Of a DNA stretch of 64,000 nucleotides, positions 8,813 through 17,675 are shown piece by piece. Source of the DNA: Paenibacillus taichungensis (lineage in GTDB: Bacteria > Bacillota > Bacilli > Paenibacillales > Paenibacillaceae); contig NZ_QEVW01000008.1 of NCBI RefSeq assembly GCF_003287275.1, forward strand, positions 186,001 through 250,000, read 5' to 3'. Every line of letters begins with the position of its first letter. Within the stretch, counting starts at the first letter, position 1. The translations under genes were made by a program, and so were the position numbers. The notes under the pieces were generated by a model, which did no database searches, was not told the DNA's origin, and saw nothing but the letters and a program-made list of their open reading frames with translations.

Positions 8813-11470
8813 ATGAAAAAACTTGGTGCGAGTCTCATATTTGTAGTATTGGTATGCGCTGTTCTTTCCTCAGCGGCCTTGGCGAAGCAACCTTATTCAT
8901 CCTATTGGCTGCCTGAACAATTGCTTAACTGGAATCCAGCTTCCGACCCGGATGCGGCCTTCAACCGGAGCACTATTCCACTCCAAAGCCGATTCACAGG
9001 AGAGGCAGTTAACCCGAACGCAACGAAAGATCCCAAAGTGATGGCCTTGTCTGCACTGAACCAGGGAACCAGCGGCGTTCCATCACAGGGATCGGATACA
9101 TTTTCTGCAAATACGTTCTCTTACTGGCAGTATGTTGACAAGCTCGTATATTGGGGTGGCTCGGCGGGTGAAGGTATTATTGTGCCGCCAAGCGCTGACA
9201 CGATTGATGCGGCACACCGGAACGGAGTGCCAATCATGGGCACAGTGTTCTTCCCGCCATCCGTATACGGTGGAAAATATGAGTGGGTGAAGCAAATGCT
9301 TCAGCAGAACAGCGACGGCTCCTTCCCGGCTGCGGATAAACTGATAGAGGTGGCAGAGTATTACGGTTTTGACGGTTGGTTTATCAACCAGGAGACTGAA
9401 GGTGGAACAGCCACTGACGCACAGTTAATGAAGACATTCCTCCGTTATCTTCAAGATCATAAGCCCGCGGGTATGGAGATCATCTGGTATGATTCCATGA
9501 CGAAGGAAGGCAATATTTCATGGCAAAATGCGCTGACGGACCGGAATGCGATGTTCCTTCAGGATAACGGGAACAAGGTATCGGACAGCATGTTCCTGAA
9601 TTTCTGGTGGAATGATCTTGGCAGTTCTGCGGCCAAAGCCAAAAGCCTGGGCAGATCGCCATTTGAACTGTTCGCAGGTATTGATGTGGAAGCAAAAGGA
9701 TACGATACCAGTCTGAAATGGAATTTGCTGTTTCCTGAGGGGAAACCGGCTGTAACTTCCCTCGGCATTTATCGGCCGGATTGGTCGTACAACAGCGCGG
9801 ACAGCATGACCGATTTCTTTGCTCGTGAAAATAAATTCTGGGTAGGGCAGAACGGCAACCCGGCCAATACGGGGACAAGCCAGGCCTGGAAAGGGATTGC
9901 GAACAATGTGGTTGAATCATCGCCGGTGGACCAACTGCCATTCACGACCAACTTCAACACGGGCAGTGGCGAGAAATTCTATGTGGATGGCACGCAGGTG
10001 CGGGAGACTGGATGGAATAATCGCAGTTTGCAGGACGTACTTCCGACATGGCGCTGGCTGACAGAGAGTAAAGGTAACGCACTTACGCCGTCCCTGGATT
10101 GGTCGGATGCCTACTATGGGGGCAGTTCCCTCAAGGTATCGGGTACGCTAAGTTCGGCGAATGCCACCCATCTGAAACTGTATCAAACCGATCTGAAGAT
10201 TGAGCCAGCTACCAAGCTGTCGATCACGTACAAAACGCAGAACAAGCCGAGCATGAAGGTTGGCCTGGCTTTTGCAGACCGTCCTGACCAGTTCGTCTTT
10301 CTGGATGTAAAAGACAAAAAGGCATCGGGGTGGACGACGGACATCTTGAATCTGACGCCTTACAAAGGAAAGCGGATTGTGGCATTGTCTCTGCATTTTG
10401 ACAGCAAGGAAATCATATCGGATTATGACATCCATATTGGTCAGATATCCATTCGGAACAATTCTAATCCAGTGAAGCCACTTGAAGCAGTTCAAGAATT
10501 GAATGTCATCCAATCCGATTTCCGCGGGGGTATATACGGTGATGCCAGATTGCAGTGGAAAGCACTGGATGAGGAAGTTCAGCAGTATGAGATTTACCGT
10601 GTTCTGCCCGACGGCAAAGAGACTTGGGTGGGTGCGACCACCAATAACGTCTTCTATGTGCCTGAGATGAAGAGAATCAACGCGGAACAGGCAACTATAC
10701 TGAAAGTCGTAGCAGTGAATGCAAAATATGAGCGAGGCCAAGCTGCAAGCGTGACCATCCAGTGGCCAGCGTATCCGAAGCCGGAAGCAGGATTCAAGGC
10801 CGATGCAACACTTATCACACCTGGCCAGCAAGTGCATTTCACTGATCTCTCTTCCGAGGTGACGGAAGGCTGGTCTTGGACTTTTGAGAATGGCAGTCCG
10901 GCTGTCAGCACGGAGCAAAATCCAGTGGTAACGTATGACAAGGAAGGCACGTACAATGTGACGCTTACAGCTACCAACAGTTCGGGGCAGGATACCGTAA
11001 CGAAGCAAGCTTTGATCACCGTAAGCAAGGGTGCTTCCGGGATCAAAAATGTCGCACTTGGCAAAACGGCCACTGCCGACCATGCCTGTGGACCTGCTGA
11101 AGGTGCGGGAAAGGCAATTGACGGCAAGGTGACGGACAACAGCAAGTGGTGCGCACTGGGTAACCAGCCGCATTGGCTGCAAGTTGATCTTGGCAAAGAA
11201 CATCAGATCAGCGGTTTTGTCATCAAACATGCGGAGAGCGGTGGGGAATGGTCTGGTTTTAATACAAGCGACTATTCGATCCAGGTCAGTGCTGATGGCG
11301 TGAATTGGTCAGATGTAGTTCATGTACAGGGGAACGCCGCAGCCGAAACCTCGGATGCAATTGCGCTGGTCAAGGCTCGTTATGTGAAGCTGAATGTGCT
11401 GAAACCTACGCAGGGCGGTGATACCGCAGCCCGAATCTATGAATTTGAGGTTCATGGGTTGCAGCCGTAG
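8813..11470 (+). CDS. Secreted endo-beta-N-acetylglucosaminidase, GH85
   Basis: An 885-residue secreted enzyme. A signal peptide ends near ALAKQ, then comes a GH85 catalytic domain (about 40-400). GH85 enzymes cut the GlcNAc-GlcNAc core of N-glycans, releasing the glycan from the protein. The motif GFDGWFINQETEG gives the catalytic pair Asn192 and Glu194. A beta-sandwich and an Fn3-like region follow (to about 660), then a PKD domain (about 665-745, WSWTFENG) and an F5/8 type C (CBM32-like) domain to the end. There is no SLH or sortase signal, so it is probably released. I chose ATG 8813 because GGAGGG lies at 8801-8806. With the importer and GH38 mannosidase next door it should supply free glycans for uptake. 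Confidence 0.93.
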   Translation: MKKLGASLIFVVLVCAVLSSAALAKQPYSSYWLPEQLLNWNPASDPDAAFNRSTIPLQSRFTGEAVNPNATKDPKVMALSALNQGTSGVPSQGSDTFSANTFSYWQYVDKLVYWGGSAGEGIIVPPSADTIDAAHRNGVPIMGTVFFPPSVYGGKYEWVKQMLQQNSDGSFPAADKLIEVAEYYGFDGWFINQETEGGTATDAQLMKTFLRYLQDHKPAGMEIIWYDSMTKEGNISWQNALTDRNAMFLQDNGNKVSDSMFLNFWWNDLGSSAAKAKSLGRSPFELFAGIDVEAKGYDTSLKWNLLFPEGKPAVTSLGIYRPDWSYNSADSMTDFFARENKFWVGQNGNPANTGTSQAWKGIANNVVESSPVDQLPFTTNFNTGSGEKFYVDGTQVRETGWNNRSLQDVLPTWRWLTESKGNALTPSLDWSDAYYGGSSLKVSGTLSSANATHLKLYQTDLKIEPATKLSITYKTQNKPSMKVGLAFADRPDQFVFLDVKDKKASGWTTDILNLTPYKGKRIVALSLHFDSKEIISDYDIHIGQISIRNNSNPVKPLEAVQELNVIQSDFRGGIYGDARLQWKALDEEVQQYEIYRVLPDGKETWVGATTNNVFYVPEMKRINAEQATILKVVAVNAKYERGQAASVTIQWPAYPKPEAGFKADATLITPGQQVHFTDLSSEVTEGWSWTFENGSPAVSTEQNPVVTYDKEGTYNVTLTATNSSGQDTVTKQALITVSKGASGIKNVALGKTATADHACGPAEGAGKAIDGKVTDNSKWCALGNQPHWLQVDLGKEHQISGFVIKHAESGGEWSGFNTSDYSIQVSADGVNWSDVVHVQGNAAAETSDAIALVKARYVKLNVLKPTQGGDTAARIYEFEVHGLQP

Positions 11471-11629
11471 TTGGCGGTTAAGAAGTGACAAGTGTAGCTG
11501 TGAAATTAGCAAAAAAGGAACCATGCGGCCAATCCGGTTTCAATGACGGCTGGCTATCCCTGAAGTAGCCAGTCATCTAATGAATGTACCGCATTGCATC
11601 AGATTACGACTGAATATAATTGATTATGA

Positions 11630-11664
11630 GACTCACAGATCATTGGATCTTGTGAGTCTTTTTA
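11630..11664 (+). terminator. Terminator after GH85
   Basis: GACTCACAGATC pairs with GATCTTGTGAGTC around a short loop, then TTTTT. A second, imperfect hairpin lies at about 11541-11575. The 325-base gap 11471-11795 otherwise holds only a possible promoter region. Confidence 0.85.
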
Positions 11665-11673
11665 CATTTATGC

Positions 11674-11687
11674 TGGATTCGCTTGCA
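11674..11687. promoter_or_regulatory. Weak cre-like site
   Basis: TGGATTCGCTTGCA resembles the site at 5103-5116 but departs from the cre consensus at about three positions. It lies about 110 bases before a probable sugar dehydrogenase gene. Suggestive only. Confidence 0.25.
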
Positions 11688-11795
11688 AAGGTTATCAAAT
11701 CGTTGTTTTAGATAAAAAATCGGTTTTGCAATCAAAGACAATGCGAATGAAAAGTCTTATATTGTAGTTAAAAAGATAAGAAAGGAGTGAAGGTG

Positions 11796-12803
11796 ATGAA
11801 GAATAGAAAGATCATGTTTGCTCGTCCGCTGCAAGTGGAAACGGTAGAAGAGGATTTTATTTTGCCAGCCCTAGGGGAGAAGGAAGTATTGGTTAAATTA
11901 ATCTATTCCCTCATCAGTCCGGGGACGGAGCTGGCCATGTTATCGGGAAAAGAAGAGTGGGCCAAGCTTCCCGTATGTCCGGGGTATGCAAGTGTAAGTG
12001 AAGTGATCGAGGTGGGACAGGGTGTACGCCATGTTCAGCCCGGGGACGCTGTGTTTCATTATGGTCAACATGCTGAATATCAAGTGGTATCCACAGATCA
12101 TGTTTTCATCAAGGTACCTGAGCACTTGGATTTGAAGTGGGTTCCCTTCACCCGCATGGCAACCGTGGCATTCACCTCAGTTCGTGTATCCAATATTGAA
12201 CTTGGGGACGTTGTGGGGGTGACGGGGCTTGGACTTGTAGGGAATTTGGCTGCTCAATTGGCACGCCTTCAAGGTGCAACTGTGATTGGCGTGGACCTGT
12301 CACCGGAACGAATTCGAACTGCCCAGACATGTGGGGTTGACTATACGCTTCATGGCGGAGAAGATAAAGTAAAAGAAAAGATACATGCCATAACGAATGG
12401 AGCAGGTGTATCCACTCATATTGAGGCGACGGGTGTACCCAGAGTAGGTGTTCAAAGTCTGGAGTGGATCGGGAAGCTGGGAGAGATTATTTTCCTCGGC
12501 AGTCCACGAGGCGAATATAACACGGATGTCACTGATATATTGAATTACTGCCACCTGTATGGACGAGGCTGCATTACGTTTAAGGGGGCACATGAATGGC
12601 GCTTCCCGGTTGAGCCGAACGAATTCGTTAAGCATTCTCTGGTGAGAAATTCGAACATTGTATTTGAACTGATGTTAAAGAACAAGCTGCATATCGAACC
12701 ATTGATCAGTCATGTGATGAAGCCGGATCAGGCACAAGAAGCATACGAGGGACTGAGATTGAATAAAGACCAGTATAACGGTGTACTGTTTGACTGGTCC
12801 TAG
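11796..12803 (+). CDS. Medium-chain (zinc-type) dehydrogenase
   Basis: A 335-residue member of the MDR alcohol/polyol dehydrogenase family. It has the N-terminal GroES-like fold with SLISPGTELAMLSG, then an NAD(P)-binding Rossmann domain with GLGLVGNLAAQLARLQG (about 147-165) and VDLSPER. The usual Cys/His-Glu catalytic zinc set is not obvious, so zinc dependence is uncertain. I chose ATG 11796 over GTG 11787 because AAAGGAG ends at 11787 with normal spacing to 11796. The next gene starts 12 bases later and encodes a sugar-isomerase-like barrel, so a role in oxidising a sugar or cyclitol is likely. The substrate cannot be told. Confidence 0.85.
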   Translation: MKNRKIMFARPLQVETVEEDFILPALGEKEVLVKLIYSLISPGTELAMLSGKEEWAKLPVCPGYASVSEVIEVGQGVRHVQPGDAVFHYGQHAEYQVVSTDHVFIKVPEHLDLKWVPFTRMATVAFTSVRVSNIELGDVVGVTGLGLVGNLAAQLARLQGATVIGVDLSPERIRTAQTCGVDYTLHGGEDKVKEKIHAITNGAGVSTHIEATGVPRVGVQSLEWIGKLGEIIFLGSPRGEYNTDVTDILNYCHLYGRGCITFKGAHEWRFPVEPNEFVKHSLVRNSNIVFELMLKNKLHIEPLISHVMKPDQAQEAYEGLRLNKDQYNGVLFDWS

Positions 12804-12815
12804 GAGGAGATTGGG

Positions 12816-13643
12816 ATGATTAGAGGGTTAACAAGAGCAGGCTTAGGGAACATCGAGTCCAATGAACAATATATTACAAACGCTGCAACTTACGTATTTC
12901 AGTCTGTAGATTTGAATCCGCTCTCATTGATTGAAGAGGTTGGCAAGGAACAGGCTATACATCTGTTGGAGAGCAATCAGGTGATCATCGGTTCATCCGA
13001 TCTGACCGTAGACTGGAGAACCACAGATGAACAGTTTCGTGATGGACTTCAATCGCTGGTTCAAATGGCAGAAGCCTCTGCTGCATTGAACTGTTACAGC
13101 TGTTGCACCTATATTTTACCTTCCACAGATCAGCCAGCAGCATCATTTATGGCGGCAGCTACCAAACGATTGAGATTGTGTGCAGATATTCTGGACGCCT
13201 ATGGCATTCGACTGGGCCTGGAGTTTGTGGGTTGCCATCATCTGCGCACTCAATGGAAGAATCCATTTATTTGGAGTGTGGAGGATACTCTTGACTGGAT
13301 CGAAACAATTCATGCTCCGAATGTTGGTTTATTGGTGGATTCCTATCATTGGCATACGAATGGATTAAAGATCGAAGAGGTGTTGGATCTTAAGAAGGAA
13401 CAGATTGTCCATGTTCATATCAATGATGCTTATGATCTGCCCATTGAAGAATTGCTGGATCATGAGCGTTTATACCCTGGCGAGGGAGTAATCGATTTGC
13501 AGGGGTTCTTGAAGAACCTGAAGGCGATTGGATACAATGGCGTCGTATCTCAAGAGGTGCTGGCACCAACGCCAACCGTCGATTCAAGTGAATTGTTTGC
13601 CAAGTCCAAAGCAGGCTTCGATAAAGTGTTTGCGACAATATAA
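12816..13643 (+). CDS. Sugar phosphate isomerase/epimerase-like TIM barrel
   Basis: A 275-residue xylose-isomerase-like (AP endonuclease 2 superfamily) barrel. Likely metal-binding stretches are LGLEFVGCHH (about 130-140), VGLLVDSYHWH (about 168-178) and IVHVHINDAYD (about 193-203), followed by PGEGVIDLQGFL. Such enzymes isomerise, epimerise or dehydrate sugars and inositols. It has a good GGAGG site and follows the dehydrogenase by 12 bases. The product and pathway remain open. Confidence 0.85.
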   Translation: MIRGLTRAGLGNIESNEQYITNAATYVFQSVDLNPLSLIEEVGKEQAIHLLESNQVIIGSSDLTVDWRTTDEQFRDGLQSLVQMAEASAALNCYSCCTYILPSTDQPAASFMAAATKRLRLCADILDAYGIRLGLEFVGCHHLRTQWKNPFIWSVEDTLDWIETIHAPNVGLLVDSYHWHTNGLKIEEVLDLKKEQIVHVHINDAYDLPIEELLDHERLYPGEGVIDLQGFLKNLKAIGYNGVVSQEVLAPTPTVDSSELFAKSKAGFDKVFATI

Positions 13644-13678
13644 CCGGATCAGTGAGAAGGCAGTTGGGAGGAATACAT

Positions 13679-14557
13679 GTGTATGAGCCATGGATGAATA
13701 GCATTTCGCCATTCGTAAGAGCGGCAAGAGTGACGGAATCATTTTCTTTGGCAGGGGAATGGATAGACCACGATCATGTGTATACATACATCGAACAAGG
13801 GGAAGCGGAGTTCTTCTTGAGTGGTGTGAAATACCAGGTCAAAGAAGGCGATATTGTGCTGATGCATCCATTCATGTCTCATATCATTCGGTCCACCTCC
13901 CAGCAGCCATTGATTCAGTATATTTTTCATTTTGATCTGTATTATGAGGAAGAGCGCAGTTTATTGAAGAATACGAGTGCAGCGCATAGTGAAAGACCCG
14001 ATCTGGAAGATAGGGAAATGAAGCTGGCTTCCATACGCCCAATCTCTCATTTGCAGCTAGCCGATCGAATCGAATGGAAAAAGAGATTTGCGCTTATGCA
14101 TAAGGAGTTTCAGGAGCAGCGGGGAGGATCTTCGTTAATTACGAAATCCATATGTTTGGAGATGCTACATCTCTTTTTCAAAAATCAATCCGAAGATCAC
14201 GACCAAGAGGGGAATATGACCAAGGGGTGGGCATTCATTGAAAAGTCGATTCGTTATATTCATGAATGCTACGCCGACCCTCAATTAAATAATACTGCCA
14301 TCAGCAGACATGTTGGTGTATCGACGAACCATTTATCGCATTTGTTCAAAAGCAAGCTGGGGATTACCCTTCACAAATATGTGACACATATCAGAATAGA
14401 GCAGTCCCAGAAAAGAATTATTGAAGGAACACATAATTTAACCCGGATTGCCGAGGAGGTTGGCTTTTCGAGTATTCATCTGTTCAGTCGGTCTTTCAAG
14501 GCTGCTGTAGGTATCACCCCCAGTAAATATGCAGCGATGAAGTCGAGGGTAGAGTAA
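13679..14557 (+). CDS. AraC family regulator with cupin sensor domain
   Basis: A 292-residue regulator. The N-terminal cupin fold (about 10-100, with YIEQGEAEFFLSG and VKEGDIVLMHPF) probably binds a sugar. The C-terminal 100 residues hold two helix-turn-helix units (VGVSTNHLSHLFKSKLG and VGFSSIHLFSRSFKA). The upstream GTG 13652 lacks a ribosome site; GTG 13679 has GGGAGG seven bases before it and is preferred. It lies 35 bases after the barrel gene, in the same direction, so it probably controls this three-gene unit in response to its substrate. Confidence 0.88.
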   Translation: MYEPWMNSISPFVRAARVTESFSLAGEWIDHDHVYTYIEQGEAEFFLSGVKYQVKEGDIVLMHPFMSHIIRSTSQQPLIQYIFHFDLYYEEERSLLKNTSAAHSERPDLEDREMKLASIRPISHLQLADRIEWKKRFALMHKEFQEQRGGSSLITKSICLEMLHLFFKNQSEDHDQEGNMTKGWAFIEKSIRYIHECYADPQLNNTAISRHVGVSTNHLSHLFKSKLGITLHKYVTHIRIEQSQKRIIEGTHNLTRIAEEVGFSSIHLFSRSFKAAVGITPSKYAAMKSRVE

Positions 14558-14611
14558 ACTCAGTAAAGTTCAGCGAAGTTCATGCGTCCGTATGACAGCA
14601 ATAACGATCAT

Positions 14612-14644
14612 AAAAAATGGCCCATACATCAAGTATGGGCCATT
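14612..14644 (-). terminator. Terminator of the MBL-fold gene
   Basis: A perfect 12-bp stem (AATGGCCCATAC with GTATGGGCCATT, loop ATCAA) is flanked by six A on the plus strand, which become a U tract on the minus strand. It ends the minus-strand gene and may also weakly stop plus-strand transcription. Confidence 0.85.
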
Positions 14645-14650
14645 GGTGTT

Positions 14651-15394
14651 TCACGATGCATAGGATTGAAGTAGTCGCTGAAGCGCAAGTCGAACATCCC
14701 CTTGAAAATGACCCCCATGGTAGCAAATGAGCGAATCGATCTCATATCCAAGCAAGCGTTGTACAGAGCGAACCGCTTCCTTCAGGTCCAGTGTATGCTG
14801 GGGATTGGCGATTCCGAGCTCCCCATTGTTCTCAATGATCACAGCATCACCAGCGATCAGGGTACGACTTGAGGGAAGGTAAATGGAAATGTGCCCTGGT
14901 GTATGACCAGGTGTGTGTATAATCTCCATACCTTCACACCATGGCAGTAGTTCATGATCATGAACCGCCTGATCAACCGGACTTGGTTCAATCATTTCCA
15001 ACGTACAGATGAATTCCTTCGCTGCGGGCTGTGCTTTTTCAGGCAAAAGGCTAAGTGTCGCTAGCGCTTGCTCCAGCCGCAATGAGGTTCTCGTGCCATC
15101 AATATATGGAGCTTCCTGTTCATGCGCGATAATCCGGATATCGGGATGGGTTCGCTTGATCTCTGCGAGAGAGCCTACATGATCCAGATCATGATGGGTA
15201 ATGATGAGGCCAGTTAGATTGGACAACGACAACTCATGTCTATTCAATGCTTTTTCAATATGTGGAATGAAGCCGGCGTAACCGCAATCTACCAGAAAGG
15301 CATGCCGTTGATCACCAATCAGGGCAGGTGAAATAACCTGTGATATCCCGTTGTATTCAAATTCGATACTTAGTGGTGTAACGTATAAACTCAT
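14651..15394 (-). CDS. MBL-fold metallohydrolase
   Basis: A 247-residue metallo-beta-lactamase-fold hydrolase. The metal-binding motif THHDLDHVG lies near residues 65-73; HTPGHTPGHIS (about 155-165) and LIAGDAV supply further ligands. The length matches the YflN/glyoxalase II-like group, which act on thioesters, lactones or similar substrates. There is no signal peptide. It has an AGGAGG site upstream and its own terminator. The substrate cannot be read from the sequence. Confidence 0.9.
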   Translation of the reverse strand: MSLYVTPLSIEFEYNGISQVISPALIGDQRHAFLVDCGYAGFIPHIEKALNRHELSLSNLTGLIITHHDLDHVGSLAEIKRTHPDIRIIAHEQEAPYIDGTRTSLRLEQALATLSLLPEKAQPAAKEFICTLEMIEPSPVDQAVHDHELLPWCEGMEIIHTPGHTPGHISIYLPSSRTLIAGDAVIIENNGELGIANPQHTLDLKEAVRSVQRLLGYEIDSLICYHGGHFQGDVRLALQRLLQSYAS

Positions 15395-15484
15395 GAAGTA
15401 AAGGCACCTCCTGATTTGAATCCTTCAGGAACAGATTACCGTATGCTCTTAACAACGAGCAAGGACATACATGATACAACATTA

Positions 15485-15760
15485 TTATTGTCCGTGTTTA
15501 TGCTGGAGAAGGATACGGCGAATACTGCGCTCTGTCAGGTAGTACTACTGTGCCAAAAGACGAACAGAAATTCCGGAATGATGAGCCTCAGCAATCGCCT
15601 TATTGCGTTTTTGCAACATGGCTCTCGAACCGGAACATGCTCCCCATGGTTTCTTATATTCTTCCTGGACCGGGATATACAAATAGGTTCCCTGAATATA
15701 TTGTTGAATGCGCTGCACCAGTTCTTGTGGTAGTACATAGTCTGCATTTTTGTATTTCAT
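15485..15760 (-). pseudogene. CD3324-like DNA-binding protein gene with in-frame TAG
   Basis: From ATG 15760 the minus strand encodes MKYKNADYVLPQELVQRIQ and YIQGTYLYIPV, typical of small CD3324-family helix-turn-helix proteins. Translation stops at TAG (15545-15547) after SVRLLAQ. The same frame then continues without a gap as YYLTERSIRRILLQ to a TAA at 15485, which is the missing recognition helix of the family. A single base change therefore seems to have truncated a protein of about 91 residues to 71. A GGAG ribosome site is intact. It may be a recent pseudogene, a read-through case or a sequencing error. Confidence 0.7.
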
Positions 15761-16032
15761 CTGATTTTGCTCCTATCTATATAACGTAATGGATATATAG
15801 AGGGGCAAAGCTCTTACCTTCAATGCTGTTAGAAAAGGCTCCAGGCAAATATGGAAAGAGGGCTCTGCCCAGAGCCGGATGCATCGATTCGAACCATCCC
15901 ATCAGCTCCTTTCTTAAGTTCAGGATGATGTGCAGATGAACATGATATACATTTAAAATTGGCATTGTATTACACTGGAAGGGAACAGTCAACCGAATGT
16001 ATCTTGACCTTGCTTTGGAGATTGTGTTGTAG

Positions 16033-16067
16033 TTGCTAACTAAACATAAAAGATATATAGTATATTT
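16033..16067 (+). promoter_or_regulatory. Promoter and candidate operator of the Rrf2 gene
   Basis: TTGCTA (16033-16038), a 17-base spacer and TATAGT (16056-16061) form a likely sigma-A promoter. The AT-rich word GATATATAGTATATTT overlaps the -10 box, and a related word precedes the next gene (16545-16570), as expected for an autoregulated repressor. Between 15761 and 16032 I see no convincing gene. Confidence 0.45.
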
Positions 16068-16091
16068 AGAAAAAAAGTTAGGATGAATGCA

Positions 16092-16523
16092 ATGGCATAC
16101 TCTACAGCCTTATCACAGGGAATCTCCATTCTGCTCTACGTTCACACGTACACCGAGAAGAACTGTCTTAACTATCTATCGACCAAAGTGATATCGGAGC
16201 AGCTAAATATTCCGGTTCCTACGACGGTAAAAGTCATTCGCAACCTGAATAACGCCAAACTGACAATGGCCAAAGAAGGGGCGAAAGGCGGCATATTGCT
16301 TGCTCAGCCGTTATCGGAAATCACGATGTTGGACGTATTCCTGGCGGTTGAACCTGGCAAAGACTTGTTTAAAATTCATACCGATGTAACACTCCAGGGA
16401 CAGGACGTGGATGACGTGAAACAAAAGGTCATTCATCATCTTGAAGGTGCGGAGATCGCCATGCAGAATTATTTAAAAGACATACGGTTAACCGATCTGC
16501 TTCATGAAGAAAAAAAGGGTTAA
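16092..16523 (+). CDS. Rrf2 family transcriptional regulator
   Basis: A 143-residue winged-helix regulator. The N-terminus YSTALSQGISILLYV and the helix-turn-helix VISEQLNIPVPTTVKVIRNL, with wing AKGGILL, match the Rrf2 family. The three Fe-S cysteines found in IscR/NsrR are absent (only one early Cys), so it belongs with the cluster-free YwnA-like members. I chose ATG 16092 over 16083 because AGGA lies directly before 16083, leaving no spacing. It probably represses itself and the aldo/keto reductase that follows 69 bases later. Confidence 0.88.
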   Translation: MAYSTALSQGISILLYVHTYTEKNCLNYLSTKVISEQLNIPVPTTVKVIRNLNNAKLTMAKEGAKGGILLAQPLSEITMLDVFLAVEPGKDLFKIHTDVTLQGQDVDDVKQKVIHHLEGAEIAMQNYLKDIRLTDLLHEEKKG

Positions 16524-16544
16524 CCTCTTTTTTTGGCTTTAACT

Positions 16545-16570
16545 AGATATAATATATATCAAGTATATTC
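16545..16570 (+). promoter_or_regulatory. Promoter region and candidate Rrf2 operator before the reductase
   Basis: TATAAT (16548-16553) is followed by ATATATCAAGTATATT, which resembles the word overlapping the Rrf2 gene's own -10 box. The -35 region is poor. Regulation by the neighbouring Rrf2 protein is inferred. Confidence 0.4.
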
Positions 16571-16592
16571 CGTTTTGAGAGGAGTAGTTAAA

Positions 16593-17462
16593 ATGAATTT
16601 GCATACCAAAGTGATTGAAGCCAGTAACGGGGTTCCCATTCCCCAACTGGGTTTTGGGGTTTACAAAATAACGAAAGAAGCAGAATTTACAACAGCGACT
16701 CGTGAGGCCATTCAAGTCGGGTACCGGCATTTTGATACTGCCAGAATCTATGGGAATGAGAAAGCGCTGGGAGCAGAGATCCGGCATAGTCAGATTCCGC
16801 GCGAGCAATTTTTCATCACGTCGAAAGTCTGGAATACGGATCATGGTTATGAAGCGACCAAAAAAGCTTTCCAGAAAACGATAAACAAGCTGGGGGTCGA
16901 CTACCTCGACATGTATTTAATCCATTTTGCCTCGCCAAAGTATATCGAATCGTGGAAAGCCATGGAGGAATTATACGAGGAAGGCAGGATCAAAGTCATT
17001 GGGGTCGCGAACTTTGAGATTCAGCATCTGGAAGAATTAAGGAAGCACGCGAAAATCTTGCCGATGATCAACCAGATCGAGACGCACCCGGAATTTCCGC
17101 AGAACGAACTACGAGCCTATATGAACAAACATCAGATTTTACATGAGGCATGGGGTCCGTTGGGACAGGGGAATAAAGTGTTATTGCAGCATCCCATATT
17201 GAAGGAAATCGCTGATCATCATCATAAGACGGTGGCTCAAGTGATTTTGCGTTGGCATCTGGAACGAGGTGTTATTCTGATTCCCAAATCATCCAATCCA
17301 AAGCGGATCAGAGAGAACAGTGAAATCTTTGATTTTGAGCTGTCCGCTGAGGAAATGGAGAAGATCAGCCGTCTGAACTCGGGTAAGAGGTATTCTATCC
17401 ATCCGACAGGTTATATTGTGAATCCGATTTTTAATACATTGATGAAACTTTTTATTCGGTAG
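16593..17462 (+). CDS. Aldo/keto reductase
   Basis: A 289-residue NADPH-dependent oxidoreductase of the AKR family. The catalytic residues appear in order: Asp and Tyr in RHFDTARIYGNE, Lys in FITSKVW, His in DMYLIHFASP. The C-terminal cofactor-binding segment IPKSSNPKRIREN is also conserved. I chose ATG 16593 over TTG 16533 because GAGAGGAG precedes it and the family start MNLHTKVIEASNG then aligns. It reduces aldehydes or ketones; with an Rrf2 regulator beside it, a response to reactive carbonyls or oxidants is plausible. Confidence 0.92.
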   Translation: MNLHTKVIEASNGVPIPQLGFGVYKITKEAEFTTATREAIQVGYRHFDTARIYGNEKALGAEIRHSQIPREQFFITSKVWNTDHGYEATKKAFQKTINKLGVDYLDMYLIHFASPKYIESWKAMEELYEEGRIKVIGVANFEIQHLEELRKHAKILPMINQIETHPEFPQNELRAYMNKHQILHEAWGPLGQGNKVLLQHPILKEIADHHHKTVAQVILRWHLERGVILIPKSSNPKRIRENSEIFDFELSAEEMEKISRLNSGKRYSIHPTGYIVNPIFNTLMKLFIR

Positions 17463-17520
17463 AACGAAGGATGCGTTGCATTGGCATATCTAATTTTATA
17501 TGAATGAAACAATTGCGATA

Positions 17521-17558
17521 GGGATTAACGGGTGTATCCGTTAATTCCTTCGTTTTTT
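17521..17558 (+). terminator. Terminator after the aldo/keto reductase
   Basis: GGGATTAACGG pairs with CCGTTAATTCC (one G-T pair), six-base loop, followed by TTCG and a run of nine T. Confidence 0.85.
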
Positions 17559-17675
17559 TTTGAGGAAAAAGGTCTTTTGCACCCTACTCTGTTGGTTCTT
17601 AGGTGTTCAGTGATTGTTAAGAACTGCTTGCTATATTGGTACAGAACGTTATCAGAAACCTAAGGAGGAGACCAT

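Noticed and set aside
10148-11230. A 360-codon minus-strand frame opposite the GH85 gene
   Set aside because: Antisense to recognised PKD and F5/8C domains; composition rich in Cys, Arg and His as in shadow frames.
15416-15789. Plus-strand frames over the CD3324-like gene
   Set aside because: They are antisense to the recognisable family sequence on the minus strand.
15777-15992. A 71-codon minus-strand frame before the Rrf2 gene
   Set aside because: No ribosome site, no family likeness, and it seems to be chance open frame in a gap.
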